From Smallanthus sonchifolius (lineage: Eukaryota > Streptophyta > Magnoliopsida > Asterales > Asteraceae): a DNA stretch of 64,000 nucleotides. Each line of letters starts with the position of its first letter. The first letter of the stretch is position 1. The notes below the pieces were generated by a model. That model searched no databases, was not told the origin of the DNA, and worked only from the letters and a program-made list of their open reading frames with translations. Positions 10,344-22,745 of this stretch are shown piece by piece. Location of the stretch: NCBI GenBank assembly GCA_023525975.1, contig CM042034.1, positions 9,183,501 through 9,247,500 of the forward strand. The letters run 5' to 3'. A program made the translations under genes and the position numbers.

Positions 10344-12402
10344 CTCGCTTTTGGTTTGGGAGTAAACAGTTATTGGTGTATAGGCAGGTCTTTGGTGGGA
10401 ACATGATGTTAACGTTACCGTATTTTTTATTTACATTTTGGGTCAAAAATATTATTGTTACCGGCATGAATATTTTATAAAAGGCAACCACTTGAAAATA
10501 TCTCAAAGATATTTGTTATTTTATAATTAAGTGTGTATAAATGTGCTGAGGCATAAAAAGTTTATTTCAGAACACTTAAATATTACGAAAACAAGGAAAA
10601 CAAACATAAATCGTTTATTTTTTATCCAAGGTAAAAAAAATTAAACTAACTTTTTTCATATGTTTTTATATATTTAAAAATTTCATACACAAGTGTAGGT
10701 AAAAAAACCTACACATGATTACACATGTGTAGTTATGTATATAAACGAATTTTTTTTTATATTTTTTTGTTTAAATTTTATGAAAAACAAATAAACATTA
10801 CATTTATATAATTTTGTTATATTTTAACACTTTTTAAGATTGAAAACGTGAATGATTCGTTTTGTTCTCGTGATATTTAGTGTTCGAAATTGAACCATTC
10901 CAAACACACTATTACACAAATAATAAATAGGAAATTATAGTAACACTTAAATACAACCTGACAACTTCCATCCCTACTTTTAAGAAATGATAATATTCAC
11001 TCTTAACTTTGTAAATTGGAACTTTAACCCCCTAAGTTTTAATGTTTCACGTTTACCCCATGTAGCATATATAATATGATTTTTCCTTAACTTTCATTCG
11101 TTAATTAATTTTTTTCCTGACGTCCCAGTATAAAATTCGTTAAAAATGTGTTGTATTCAATGTAGGGTATTTTTTAGATGTCATGGGTTATATCGACTAA
11201 CGGTAATGTGTTGGTACCTTGAAGAATGAGACCGACACCAACTGAAAAACATCGGTTCCATTATATAGTTGTGTTTTATCTATGTTTCGATCTCCACAAC
11301 CGACTCGCTGTAACTTCATACATTTATTCTATTTACTTAACCACATTTCTTTTTGTGTTTAGTCATGCTAATGTCGCCGCCTCAACCGTTTAATGTTCAC
11401 CTGTCGTCGTCGCGGAGCGCATGGCTAATTTTCTAGTTAAGAATTAAACACATTAGGGTTATTTCGTATAGGATAAATTAATAAAATCCAAGCAATGATC
11501 TCTAAAAACATCATGTAGAAAATGAAAAATGTTGAATGAAAAAACACTTAATATTGTGGGCCGAGCCCAAAGAGTGTGGCAGGCCATTTTAATTTTAAAT
11601 TTGAACTTCATATTCACATCATCACTTGATTTTCTTTACGTTTATAGGTTTTGGTGTAGATTGTAGGGTTGTGCCAACTCATTTTATTTATCAAATTCAA
11701 ATCGGAGATGATTAAGTTACTATTAAGGGTGTAAACAAGTTTTGTAAACTTTAAGACCTTTGGATCATGATCTGGTTATCAAGTAATTTTCAGAATGGGT
11801 TATGTTGAGCTTAACCTAGCAAAACAGTGAACATCGTTATTCTCGTCACAGTGAGGACCCCGGAGGTTTCGTTATGACCAGCCTCTAACTTGAGAGTAAG
11901 TATAGGTTCTTGGTGAAGAAGATGAGTGTAGAGAGTGAGTATGAATGAATGAGAACATGAACATTACCTTAGGATCAGTGGTGTATTTATACCTTAGAAT
12001 TCTTGTCTTTAGCATGGGTCTGCTCCTTGCCTATTGGCTTGGATATGTAATGCTTAGACAATTTTTAAGGTTGTTAGTAATGGTTTGCGCATTGTCGGGT
12101 CTCCTCTATTGATTAGTTCGTACTCTGACATGTTGATTATTGTCTCCTCTTTACCGTTACTTATTTGTCTCTTTCTTCTTGTTTTATCCGGGCATGATTC
12201 CGCTTGTCGGGGGCTTGGTTGAGGCCCAACCATTGGTCACTTCATCCTTGTAGGTGGTTATCCGGACTTGGGTTTTGTGATGTGTCCGGTCCTCATGTCG
12301 GGTCATATCCCAACAAGTTTAAACCAACTTTGGCCTAATTTAAATTGATGGGTTTAATATACCTAGTTTTACTAGGATCTATAGTCTAAACAATTATATA
12401 TG
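10344..12402. other. Intergenic, upstream of the kinase-PP2C gene; no gene seen
   Basis: Holds the promoter side of the kinase-PP2C gene, a small hairpin-prone stretch near 10695-10735 (CCTACACATG facing ACATGTGTAG), and repeat-like tracts at about 10980-11170 and 11830-12310 that look like worn retroelement sequence. I found no coding segment or clear element ends. Confidence 0.5.
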
Positions 12403-13012
12403 CATTTCATATATACCCTTACAAACTTGAAAAATATCATATATACCCAACAAAAACTAAAAATATCATATATACCCTTACAAACATGTAATAATATCAT
12501 ATATACCCATTTCATTAAAAACCATTTAAAAGATGACCATTTTACCTTTATTTCTCTAAACTTTAATATTTCATATTTACCAATTTTTAATATTGAAAAT
12601 TCATATTTACACATTTTCAACTTTAGAATTTTATATTTAACCATAAAAAAATATTTTTCTCAAAATAATATTTTGAATTTTTCTCATTTTTTTTTATAAT
12701 TTTACAAATTGTCTTTTATAACATTAGTGTTTTGTAACTTTCTTGCAATCATTTCTTCTGAATTGATGTCTTTTGAATGAGTTTGAAGAATCACGATTGT
12801 CACCATAAAAAATAAGAGCACGAGTGATCTTTTACGTATTGGATAAAACAAAAAAATTAGGTTATATAAAATCATATAATAGATAAGGGTAGAATGATCA
12901 TAAAGTAATATTTAATTTGGATATATACGATATTTTTAGTTTTTTTTTGGTATATATGATATTTACTCATGTTTGTAGAGGTATATATATATATATATAT
13001 ATATGATATTAT
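12403..13012. mobile_element. Short non-autonomous transposon with long terminal inverted repeats (about 600 bp)
   Basis: The left arm (about 12408-12555) carries three variants of ATATCATATATACCC with TTACAAAC and AACTAAAAATATC between them. It is repeated in inverse at the right end (about 12880-13010), with the same order TACAAACATG, ATATCATATATACC, ACTAAAAATATC, TGATCATTCTACCC. The right end holds a TA microsatellite at about 12983-13003. Target duplication not resolved because of the TA run. Confidence 0.6.
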
Positions 13013-14004
13013 CCTACTTTATTATATTATAGAAGCTTTGAAAGTGACATGAATAATGAAAATTGAAGTGTTCGTTCGTTACTTTCTTCTCTATTCCATT
13101 CAGATATCTGGTATTGAGAAATACTATTTTATTAATTTGGCAAAGAAAATCAGTTTCCCTTAAAAATAAAATTACGACTAGTTTTTTTTTTTTTTAATTT
13201 GTAACATAAATTGAATACATATCACTTAGTATGTAACAACCTAAGCAAATCTTATATCGGACATAAACATGAGAGATGTTGGTGCATAAGGAATTCTCTG
13301 CTTTAAAAACCAACAAAACGTTTTGAGTGCATTGATTGTAGATGGGAGGAGAACTCCACGGTTAAACGTGCTCGGATTAGAGTAATCCAGGGATGGGTGA
13401 CCCCCCCAGTAGCAGATCTAGAACAAAATTTCAGGGGTAGCGAATTTTTTTTAACCGTACTTTCACGTAAATGAAACCAGTGGCGGAATGATTTTTTCAA
13501 GGGGTTCACTGTTTTTAACCGTAGATTTTCTTTTTCAAACAAGTAAACAAGAGGGAATAAAGAGTAAAATAACATGTGGGTTGTGGTGGAGAGACTGGCG
13601 GCGGCCGGCGGCGACAGGGGAGCAGCGCTGAGCAGTTGGAGGTGGCTGCCGGATGCGAACTGTTGCTTTGCTTCTTTCCCTAATTCAGTAATCTTGTGTT
13701 TTTTTTTTGTTATACATGTTACAGTGTTATTAGATCAACAAAACAAGAAGCTGCTGAAAGCCCATCATTTTATATCCAAATATTAGTTATTAAAAGGTCA
13801 TAAGCTACTGAAGACTCATACGAAATCTGGTTAAAAAAAGGTTCTAAAAAATGTTAGGGAAGCTTTTAATAAAATATGGGGACTTTTTATAAAGTATTAG
13901 GTTTTTTATAAAATTTTGAACTTTTTATGAAGTGTTAGCTTTTATAAAAATTTGAGGGGTAACGTAATTTTTTTTCAGGGGTAATGTAATATCCAGTATT
14001 TTTT

Positions 14005-14090
14005 TGACATAACTTTTCCTAAATCCTTACACGTGTTATAAGAGTAAATCTCTGGAAACCTGTTAAAAGCTTATATTAAGCTAATTTTAT

Positions 14091-14128
<38 letters not shown>

Positions 14129-16934
14129 GTGTACCTTATAGATGAAACGTATTAAATCCTTAAAAAAATTATATAAATACTACAATAAATAAACTTATTA
14201 TCTTAAATACTAAAACTTGTAAACTATAAAACTTGTTATAAAAAATAATAATAAAACATATTATTGTTTTATAAAGTCCAGGGACTGAGATGTCAATGAT
14301 TGAAACTTGTTTTTAACTAAAACTTATGTTATAACACAAAATGATAAACCTTGAAACATCAGGGGCCTGTTCTGCCATTAGCCTAAACTTCCATAAATTC
14401 GAAATAGATCGCGAGTTCGACCCCCCGCCACACCGTTTGCCTTCCCTTCTCATTCGAAAACGCATTATAGGCCAGGTTCACTGAACCTCGAGCTCCGAAT
14501 CAGGTGTGCGACTCAAACCCGAGGTGTATCGAAGCTCGATTTCACCTTTAACAGACGCGTGATCCGACTTTAAACCCGTTAAACGCAACTACCATCTTCT
14601 CAACCGTCTGAGCATTAAATCACGAAATCGACTATAAATATCGACTCCCTCAGCCTAGCGATATCACCCTCTAACTACACACACCCTCAATTTGGTCGTT
14701 CATCACTGGCATTGCTCATTTGATCCTCGCGACAACCGACGTCCAACCCAGAACCAATCTCCCTCGAATCGACATCAAATCAGGTAATCTTTGTATGCAT
14801 CACGATCGATTTCACGAGAGGACCAAAAGCCCTCTGTTTAATCTCATAAACAGAGGGTGATTCGATCCGTATTTGTCGAATTTCGTTTCTAGGGTTCATG
14901 TGGAAAGAGGATCGATTTGGGATTGTATTTAAAAGTTTTCATTTCCGGATAAACTAGTAGCGAGCCCCGAAGCCGGGATGGTTGGAGCGTGTGTGTATGC
15001 CTGACCCGGTCCCAGACCCGGGTTCGATCCGGGCGGCCCGTTTTATTCTGTATCATTTTTTTGTGCCTATTTTATCAGAATTAAAATTTCAAAAAAAAAT
15101 TATAAAATCTGTTAAATTCATATAAACCCAGAAATGGCTTTTATCTACACTTTTGTATTCTGAAACAATTTTAACTAAATTAAACTTAGTTAAAATTTAT
15201 AAAAACTAATTCTTTAAAAATAGTTGTAAATATTTAAAAACTATAAAAACACCTTTAAATTTTATAAAAAATTATATTTTGAATAGAAAATATTTTATGG
15301 AAATTGAAAACTTGTACCTTCTATAAAAGTCCATATTCTATATAAAACTTGCGCATTTATTTATTTTAAGACAAAATAAATATACTTTATTTGTAGAATG
15401 TTTATAAACCCTATAAATCCGAAACAAAAACTTTAAACGTTACAAACTCGCAAACTTTATTTTCATACCTATGAAACTTTATAATTTATAAACTTATAAT
15501 TTAAAGACATAAACTTTATAAGAAATTCTATTTTTATAAACTTATGAAAACTTGACAATTATTTAAACTTGAAAACATTATTTATTTACAAGCCAAATTA
15601 TAAAATAGATACTTAACACTTGAGTACATTAATAAATCTTAAATGATTTATAAATAAAATAATTATCCTTTTAGATAATTATTTATTCTTAACAATTATT
15701 CACACTTTAAACAATTTCTATTAATCTTTTATTTATCATTTAAACGTTATTATAAATCCTCAAAGACTATTTATTTTCTAACTACCTATTCATCTTTACA
15801 ATAATTATTAGTAATCTTCAATAATTATCCATACTAAATAATCATTTTTTATCTTTAAATAATTGTTTAATCTTTCATTTAACAATATGTACAACTACTT
15901 AGAAAACTATTTTAATTATTATTACCTATTTGTGTGTAATAATTGTGAAACTTTTAAATAATTATCTTAATTAATTATTCTAGGCTACAAACTTATTAAG
16001 ACATTGATATCCAAGTCTTACATTCAAAACTTTTATCTTAAACTTAATTTAAACTTTACAAACACAATCAATCTCATCTCATTGGGACCCTAGTCGAATC
16101 TTGAAATTCTAGATCCTTTGTCTTAGACTTTTTACTTAAAACTTTAGACTTACATTCTTAGGCTTATTATGAGGATATTCTCCCTCTCCAATTCTTGCAA
16201 ACTCTTGTCGGATACTCTTCATCCAAATCCAAGTGAGTATACTTAGCCCATTTTTCCTTTCTATACTTTTGGGGTGAAACATGTTCAAAACTTTAAACTT
16301 ATACAATTCTTGTACAACTATGACTAGATGTTTATTCTTATGTTAAACTTGAGACTTGTATGCTTAGATTAAACTTAAAACTAGCACATTCAGTAACTTT
16401 GATCAAGCCTATAGTAACATTGATAGATCTATTGTATTTGACCAATCCACCTTGATTGATTGACTCCTTCGGGGGGGAGCCCTTGGTGATTGTTACTGAA
16501 TTAAACTTTAAACTTGAGACTTATAAGGGTAACCTACGGGTTATGCCTAAACTTGGTTGGAGGGTTGAAGTGCACAATGTTTAAGATACTTGTTCTCATA
16601 CTTACATTATAGAATGCATATATCATAGTGAATTGTAATTCTTCTCAAATACTTGTTAAACTGTGTCAAAACCTTTGTATCTCACCAACTATTTTGTAGT
16701 TGACAGATTCTTTCACATGTTTCAGGTTCTACATCATGAGGCTTATTTGTGATCACATAGGAAGCTTTGGACCTAGACTACTTATAAATTAAACGTTGTA
16801 TTTCTTGTTATGTTTCTTGTATTGAATCTTAAATTATTATTAAATGAAATATCGAAACTTTAATAGTCAACCTTGTGCTATTGAACAACCGCGTCCGCCC
16901 CGACGTATAATCCGCCGTCGGTTGAGGTGTGACA
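14005..16934 (+). mobile_element. Long solo LTR (Ty3/gypsy-like), left boundary uncertain
   Basis: The right end is GAGGTGTGACA at 16934, the same kind of terminus as the solo LTR ending at 34082. Inside are a TATA box (ACTATAAATA at 14631-14640), a leader-like stretch, and a splice-donor-like CAGGTAATC near 14781-14789, all as expected for an LTR promoter and leader. The left end is placed at TGACATAAC (14005) by analogy only, and no matching target duplication was found. No internal retroelement genes are present. Confidence 0.45.
14957..15040 (+). other. tRNA-like segment (possible SINE head) inside the LTR
   Basis: Positions 15017-15033 form a perfect T-arm (five paired bases, seven-base loop GTTCGAT), upstream is a D-arm-like GGGATGGTTGGAGCG, and the segment is followed by TTTT (15041). 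The spacing is roughly that of an internal Pol III promoter. It does not fold as an obviously functional tRNA and I could not assign an anticodon. Confidence 0.4.
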
Positions 16935-17164
16935 GCCTACAGGTAACGTAATGGGTAACCGGATACATAAAAGCGTAAAAAAAATAAAAAATTGCAGTGC
17001 GCGTAAAAATTGAGGGGTAGCGAGTGCTACCCCTACCCTATAGGTAGGTCCGCCCCTGGACCCCCCGCCCTTGGAAGTTTCAGTCGGGCAACAAAAAAAC
17101 AAATATATGAGTTTTCAATGGGTAAATCGGACAATAGTGTTGGTACGAGACGCCGGATGTTACA

Positions 17165-18195
17165 TATGTAATGATAAAAATCTTCTTTGACATTTTGATT
17201 TTTTAATTTACAAATCTTAAAATGCAATCAAGATTCTTTTTCTTCATAAACTTCAACAATATACTTTTAAGTTATCACTCATGTTTTTCGGGTTTAGTAT
17301 AGTTGAAACTGAATATATGCTTTGTGACCTGTAAATTAGTTTTAACAGTTAATAACTTCTATGAAAACAATTAAATAATTGGATGATCATACACAATATC
17401 CTTATTTAGAACATGGTTTTAAGGTAGTGTTTGGTTTGTAGTTGTTGGAATTATGACTTAGAATGTTACATTGTGGAGCACTATTTTGTTTTGACACTCG
17501 TTAACATATCGCACAATGTGAAGCCAGTGATCATGATATCTTCAAAGATTACGAAAATCACCTTTAAAATATACCATATGTGGCTTATGGATAACACAGA
17601 GGAAAATATTTTATTTTTTTTAGAACGATGAATTTCTTTACTCATGTGAGACTTTAATCCAAAATCTTAAATCTATGTGTTTTAAAAGGTTTAATGAAAC
17701 TAAGTACTAAAAATATAAAATTAAAATTATTGAATTAAAAGCGTTATTTCAAGGAACCACACTGAAAGAGAAATTTACTGTATTTGTTTATAGCAATCAA
17801 TGAAACCGAGTAGGCCCTCACGACATGCTTTTTGTCAAATAAATAATAAAAATGTTTTTTGTGTTTTTGTCAAAATAAAAAAGAAGGCGATTTTTGTTTG
17901 TATTTTAGTTGAACACAAACCACACATGAAGGCACGTGCTTGACCACATGGAAAAGTTTTACACTCCACATCCTCTCCCTAACCCCTTTCTCTATCTCCA
18001 CTTGGGTTATTTTGCTGTGATTTTATTTTATTTCTCTAAATTATCTAAGCCAAGCACATACTATTCCCTTTTTCCCTAGAAATATATGATATTTTGAATT
18101 ATCTTGAAAAAAAAAATCTTAATTTATAGTAATAATATTAATATTAATAGTACATTTTTAATTATTTCTACATCTAATAATTTAGTGTTTAGCTC
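17165..18195. other. Intergenic AT-rich sequence; no gene seen
   Basis: Nothing with coding character and no element ends recognised between the Cassandra LTR and the next MITE. Scattered AT-rich sequence. Confidence 0.5.
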
Positions 18196-18198
18196 TTA

Positions 18199-18837
18199 GG
18201 GTGAAACGGCCATTCATCTTTTGTTTCTAAATTTTTCTAGCCAATTATCAGATAAATTGTGTCTCATCATTTATTTCTTGTACTTCTCCGGACTTCCCTA
18301 GATGAGTGGGATACTTATCTTTTTTCTCTAGACTTCCCTGGACATGTTTTAATTAATAATTAATAAATAATTTAATTTATATATTTTTAACACATAAAAT
18401 ACCACTTTATTAATTAAAAATAAAGTACATTAATAATTAAAAAAATTACATTCCATTAATTTCAAGACATAGTATTAACTAGTCGTCTGAATTCGGTACG
18501 CTTGTATTGTACCCCGTTTAAAAATAAGACTATGATCAAAACAAAATTAGATGAAGTACAAACGTAACCACATCTTAATTATTTAAAATAAAAATGAATT
18601 ATCTATGATAAAAATTAAATATTTAAAATAAAAAATCAATTACATGTGTATATCTACGAACATAGAAGTACATTATGATACATTAAAAAAACTAATTATT
18701 TAAATTAAAAAAATAAAAATTAATGGCTTGGGAGAAAAAAAATGAGTGATTTCCTTTCAGTACCTAACTAGATGGGGCGGTGTTCTCGCTAGATACCTAT
18801 AGGTACAGACTCATGACGGAGTTGTACCCTTTCACCC
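18199..18837. mobile_element. PIF/Harbinger-like MITE (about 640 bp)
   Basis: Inverted ends GGGTGAAACGG (left) and GGGTGAAAGGG (right end read backwards) are flanked on both sides by TTA (18196-18198 and 18838-18840), the 3-bp duplication typical of PIF/Harbinger. No coding sequence inside. Confidence 0.6.
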
Positions 18838-19289
18838 TTAAATTAGGATTAATGGAAGGGGATACAACAAAAATATAAATAAACGTACCCCATCAAGGAA
18901 AGTCTAGCTATAACACGGATAATTTATAAGATTATTTAACTATTTACTTTTTTTAGATTAATTGGCCGTTAAAAAGGCACTTTTTTCTTGTCAAATTTTT
19001 TAAAACAAAACTTGATAGGTATTTTTTTTACCGACGAACACACTTTCAACTCTACACCAACTCTACTTCTAAAATCAGCACACCCGTAATTTATAGGAAT
19101 TGAACCTACAACCATTTGATTGAAGAGTACACCATTTTAATACCAGGTATGAACAAAAAGTGGTATACAAGTGGTTTCAATAGTTTGGACATATTAACAA
19201 AAAGTGGTATATAAGTGTATAAATATCAAATCATGAAAATTATACACTTATCACAGTAAATCAATGACCTAGATACGTTACAACTTAAT

Positions 19290-19584
19290 AAAATTTATCC
19301 AATCCTTATTATAAAAATCGATTCCAAAAATGCCACGTGTAGTCATCTAATTTTTTTCATCAAAATCTTATATTTTTTTCTATTTTAAGTAAGTTTGAAT
19401 TAAGAAATCTAATTATGTTAATATTTTTTTCACAATAAAATAATATAAAATTTTAATTATTACATAATTAAGGAAACGTTAAAATAATATAAAATTTTAC
19501 AAGTGTATAAAGTTTTACGATTGTAGAGTATATAAATTTTACAATCCTCAATAACTCCATGTAATACATGGGTATATAACCTAG
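19290..19584 (+). mobile_element. Helitron 3' part
   Basis: Ends with a hairpin CCATG-TAATA-CATGG (19557-19571) then CTAG at 19581-19584 followed by T, the standard Helitron terminus. The inner sequence resembles the copy at 20061-20483 (ATGCCACGTGTAGTCATC block). The left boundary is approximate. Confidence 0.55.
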
Positions 19585-19655
19585 TTATTAATAAACAAGT
19601 ACATTAAATTACTAGTAAATTGGAATTTAATGAATAATCTTTGTGAAAGTAAATT

Positions 19656-19853
19656 TTTTTAACGGCAATTTGGATCACTGACGGGCCACTGGTGGCCCAC
19701 CCGATCCTCTCCACCCTTACAGGTGAGAAAACCTCCTGGCCCAACTTGGACTTCCCTTTTTTTTGTCACAAGTGAAACTTGAACCCAAAAACTTCACATT
19801 TTGTTGAAGTCTTGGGTATACACTTTTACCACTAAACTAATCTAGTGGTTGTA
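19656..19853 (-). mobile_element. tRNA-derived SINE, decayed
   Basis: Read on the minus strand it has an A-box-like TTAGTTTAGTGGTAAAAG, a B-box-like TTGGGTTCAAGTTTC and ends GCCGTTAAAAAAA. A degenerate target duplication is visible (TGTGAAAGTAA at the left, TGTAAAGTAAT at the right). The CGTTAAAAA end is shared with the SINE at 44285-44416. Confidence 0.55.
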
Positions 19854-20060
19854 AAGTAATTATATAACATGAGGTTTATATGTTACTAATATACTACTTA
19901 CTTTTTTTTTTAATTCAAACAAAATGGGCTAATCATTTAATTTGATATGACTTTATTCATAATTTAAATGCAAGTTTAATAGTTTATCGATTTAGAAGAA
20001 AATATGAGAGATAATGTAGAAGGAAAAGATACTCCAGGTAACAAATGTTTCTTTAAAAAA

Positions 20061-20483
20061 TCTATACTATATAATAAATAAAGGTTTTAGTATGGCACGT
20101 GTCGTCATCATATTCAATTTGATCATTCTTTTCCCGCCTCCCTCTCTTATTAAATGCACTCATATCTTTTAATAAATTATTAATTATACTAATAAAACAT
20201 ATTTAATTTAAATTATCCTTTATTATTAAAAACTTTAAAAACTAATTATGTAATTTTTATTTTCAATCACATAGTAAATGAAATTCAAATTATATTAAAT
20301 AGTAATTGACGTATTTTCGAAACCCAATTATACATTCTTTTTTATATATTTTGAATTTTGTTTTATATTCTTAATATATGTATAGTAATAAATTTTTACA
20401 CGTGTAAAATACATAAATAAAATTTGAAAAATTCATGTATTAATATTTTTCACCTCGTGTGTATTACACGGGGTCCAAGCTAG
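20061..20483 (+). mobile_element. Non-autonomous Helitron, complete (423 bp)
   Basis: Starts TCTATACTATATAATAAAT directly after A and ends with a hairpin (CGTGT-GTATT-ACACG region) then CAAGCTAG directly before T: the TC...CTAG structure inserted between A and T that defines Helitrons. Two 5' ends of the same family are at 40983 and 57495 and a related 3' end is at 19584. Confidence 0.75.
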
Positions 20484-21629
20484 TTAATTAATAATAATAT
20501 TTTTTTAACTAATAGTTGTAAGTTATCACTATCCGGTATTATTAATTGAAAATAACAAAGATATTGATAAATAAAAAACATTTAATACCTATTTATGGTA
20601 AAATATTTCATCAAGTTGATATTATAAAATCCAGAATTTATATTAACAATTAATTATGCATAAAAATTAATTAATCATTAACTAAGTGCATGATTATAAT
20701 TACAAGATAAAATATTATAGAGTAAACAAATTATGATCATAAAACGAGTTGGGAATTGGGATAGTAAATAAACCAAGAATCTTATTTTCTTATTTGTTAT
20801 TATTTTAATTGGATTATATTTTAATATTTTCTTTATTTTAAACGAAAGTCTCAAGTTTTTACTATGTTTCTAGTGTCTCTAAAAGTTCTTTTAAAGTTGT
20901 CATCCTCTATATTTTGAGTGTTACATTCCACATGCTTTTTAAAAAGAAACGCAATAATTAGCACTTGTAATTATGTATAGCGTTTTCTCTTTTGCAAGGA
21001 AATTATATCCACCAAATTAATTTCAACATTTTTAAGTATAAGTTAGGTTTATAATTTTAAAAAAATATAAATAATAATATTTATTTCTAAAGTGTTAGAA
21101 AATTGTTATGGTTTTTAAAAAAAATTACCACACATTTTATTGTGTTGATAACTTTATTTTAAAATTATTAAACTAGGTGTGAATTTAAATATTATATTTT
21201 TAAATTAGGATGTAGTACTTATTCTTACTTGTTTCCCTTCTAAACATACAAAATTTATGGTTTGATAGAAGTTTAACCATAATTATTTGGAATATGTTAA
21301 CGACAATTATATAAATATATAATACTACAAACCAAATTAATTTTCAACTTGTTTGTATTAAAATGTCATTTTTAGTATTTGCTTTTATATGAAATAATCG
21401 TAAAAGGTCGATTTTTGAAGACCATAAAACATGATTTAATTGGCTTTGTGTAGATTATCAAGTGAGTATGAGAGATTGGATTGGATTGGATTGGGTTGGG
21501 TTGGGTTGGGTTGGGTGGGGCATCCAGTATGGAGGAAGGCCAATACTTTCTGGATACGGTGGGGTCCGGTTTGTCTGGGCATGCAAAAGTTGTTGTTATT
21601 ATTATTATTTTTTTTATTATTGATTAGGA

Positions 21630-22745
21630 GATCTTTAAATAAGAAGTCTAATTTGGCTAAGAAGCATAAAAAGTAATCTCATCTATTCAATTGAATGATT
21701 AAGGGTGTAGATTTAATTGTATGAAAAATAAGGGATGGAAGGGTATTTAAGTAATAGCTACTTTTGTTGACTTTTTTTAACTTTCCCACTTTATTTAAAC
21801 GTTCATAACTTTTTCATAAGACGTTATTTTTTTAAAAAAATTACACCATAAAATCGAGCGCCTTTTTATATTTAATTTGAGTATAGTATTGCTATATTTT
21901 TTTTCAAAAACAAAAACGACACTTAATGAAATTGTGCTACTTTACGTAAATATGCTGGTTTCTTGTAAATGTGTTGGTTTATGGTAAAACAGCACAATTT
22001 AGCACATTAAAAATTTGTTGGTTTCTGGTAAAACAACACAATTTACGTAAATGTACATGTTTCTTTAATGTATGCTACTTTTAGTCAATTATTATGTGCC
22101 TAATTTGGTAGCATTTTTTAAAAATAAAAAGTAAAGCATCTACACCAAAAAAACGGTTAAGTGATAGACAACAAAAAACTTATGCATCAAAATGTTGTTT
22201 TGTTCTGATTTTGTTTTGTGTTGGTTTGATATACAAGTTTTGTTGTGCTGATTTTGTTTGTGCTTGGTTAGCTAAGAAAAGCAAATTACACAATTAACCG
22301 TGTTCTTTTGATGTTGTTTTATAGTAAAACATCACAAATAATTGTTATGTTTGTTGTTGTTTTATGATAAAGCATCACAGTTAATTGTGCTGTTTTAAAA
22401 TGCAGCACGGTTAATTGTGTTGTTTTATTATAAATCAGCACATTTACGTAAAGTATCACAATTTCACTAAGTGTCGATTTTATTTTCACAGTAAAATATA
22501 GCAATACTATACTTGATTTAAAGGTAAAAAACGCTCGATTTTATGGTGTATTTTTTTTTTTAAAATATGGTCATATGAAAAAGTTATGTACATTTAGAAA
22601 ATAGGAGGGGAATTTAAAAAAAATCAACAATTATAGGTTTTCCAAGAATGCCCCCCACCTCTTATTTTTCTACACTTAAATCCATACATTTGATCATCCA
22701 ATTGAATAGATGAGATTGCTTCTTAGGCTTCTTAGCCAAGTAGCA
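21630..22745. mobile_element. Large foldback element (near-complete inverted repeat, about 1.1 kb)
   Basis: The outer 300 or more bases at each side are inverted copies: AATCTCATCTATTCAATTG near 21675 faces its complement near 22700, and TACACCATAAAATCGAGCG (about 21842) faces its complement near 22540. GAGTATAGTATTGCTATA and ACTTTACGTAAAT blocks also pair. Even the flanking GGCTAAGAAGC is mirrored (about 21656 and 22733). The centre (about 22180-22300) is GTTTTG-rich. It looks like a Mutator-like or foldback transposon without a transposase; a transcript would fold into a long hairpin. Confidence 0.65.

Larger units (their letters stand above)
13407..17058. mobile_element. hAT-like transposon inserted in the Cassandra 5S region
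   Basis: Flanked by an exact 8-bp duplication GACCCCCC (13399-13406 and 17059-17066), as hAT elements produce. Its ends are inverted and similar: CAGTAGCAGATCTAG at the left, and CAGGGGCGGACCTACC when the right end is read backwards. Both are followed by AGGGGTAGCG-type blocks. There is no transposase; most of its length is the LTR inside it. Removing it restores a continuous 5S-like sequence. Confidence 0.7.
13232..17164 (+). mobile_element. Cassandra-type TRIM LTR carrying a 5S rRNA-like promoter, interrupted by a nested insertion
   Basis: Cassandra elements are short non-autonomous retrotransposons whose LTRs contain a Pol III 5S rRNA-like segment. The LTR starts TGTAACAACC (13232) and ends GGATGTTACA (17164). 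The 5S-like part runs from about 13340 (GAACTCCACGGTTAAACGTG, then GCTCGG) to GGGATGGGTGACCCCC at 13390-13406, and resumes after the insertion with TTGGAAGTTT at 17071. This matches the A box, intermediate element and C box order of plant 5S genes. No primer-binding site follows 17164, so this is probably a solo LTR. I could not find a perfect 5-bp target duplication (TAGTA against TATGT). Confidence 0.72.

Noticed and set aside
12372..12699. Two overlapping short open frames rich in Ile/Tyr/Lys
   Set aside because: They lie in the repeated ATATCATATATACCC arm of a transposon and are a by-product of the repeat.
13340..13406. Functional 5S rRNA gene
   Set aside because: Only a 5S-like segment is present, inside TGTAACA...TGTTACA ends typical of a Cassandra LTR, and it is split by 3.6 kb of transposon.
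13574..13786. Small Arg/Ala-rich protein
   Set aside because: Located inside the hAT-like element; short, no family, no conserved context.
14957..15040. Functional tRNA gene
   Set aside because: T-arm is perfect but acceptor and anticodon stems do not form a convincing cloverleaf and no anticodon can be assigned.
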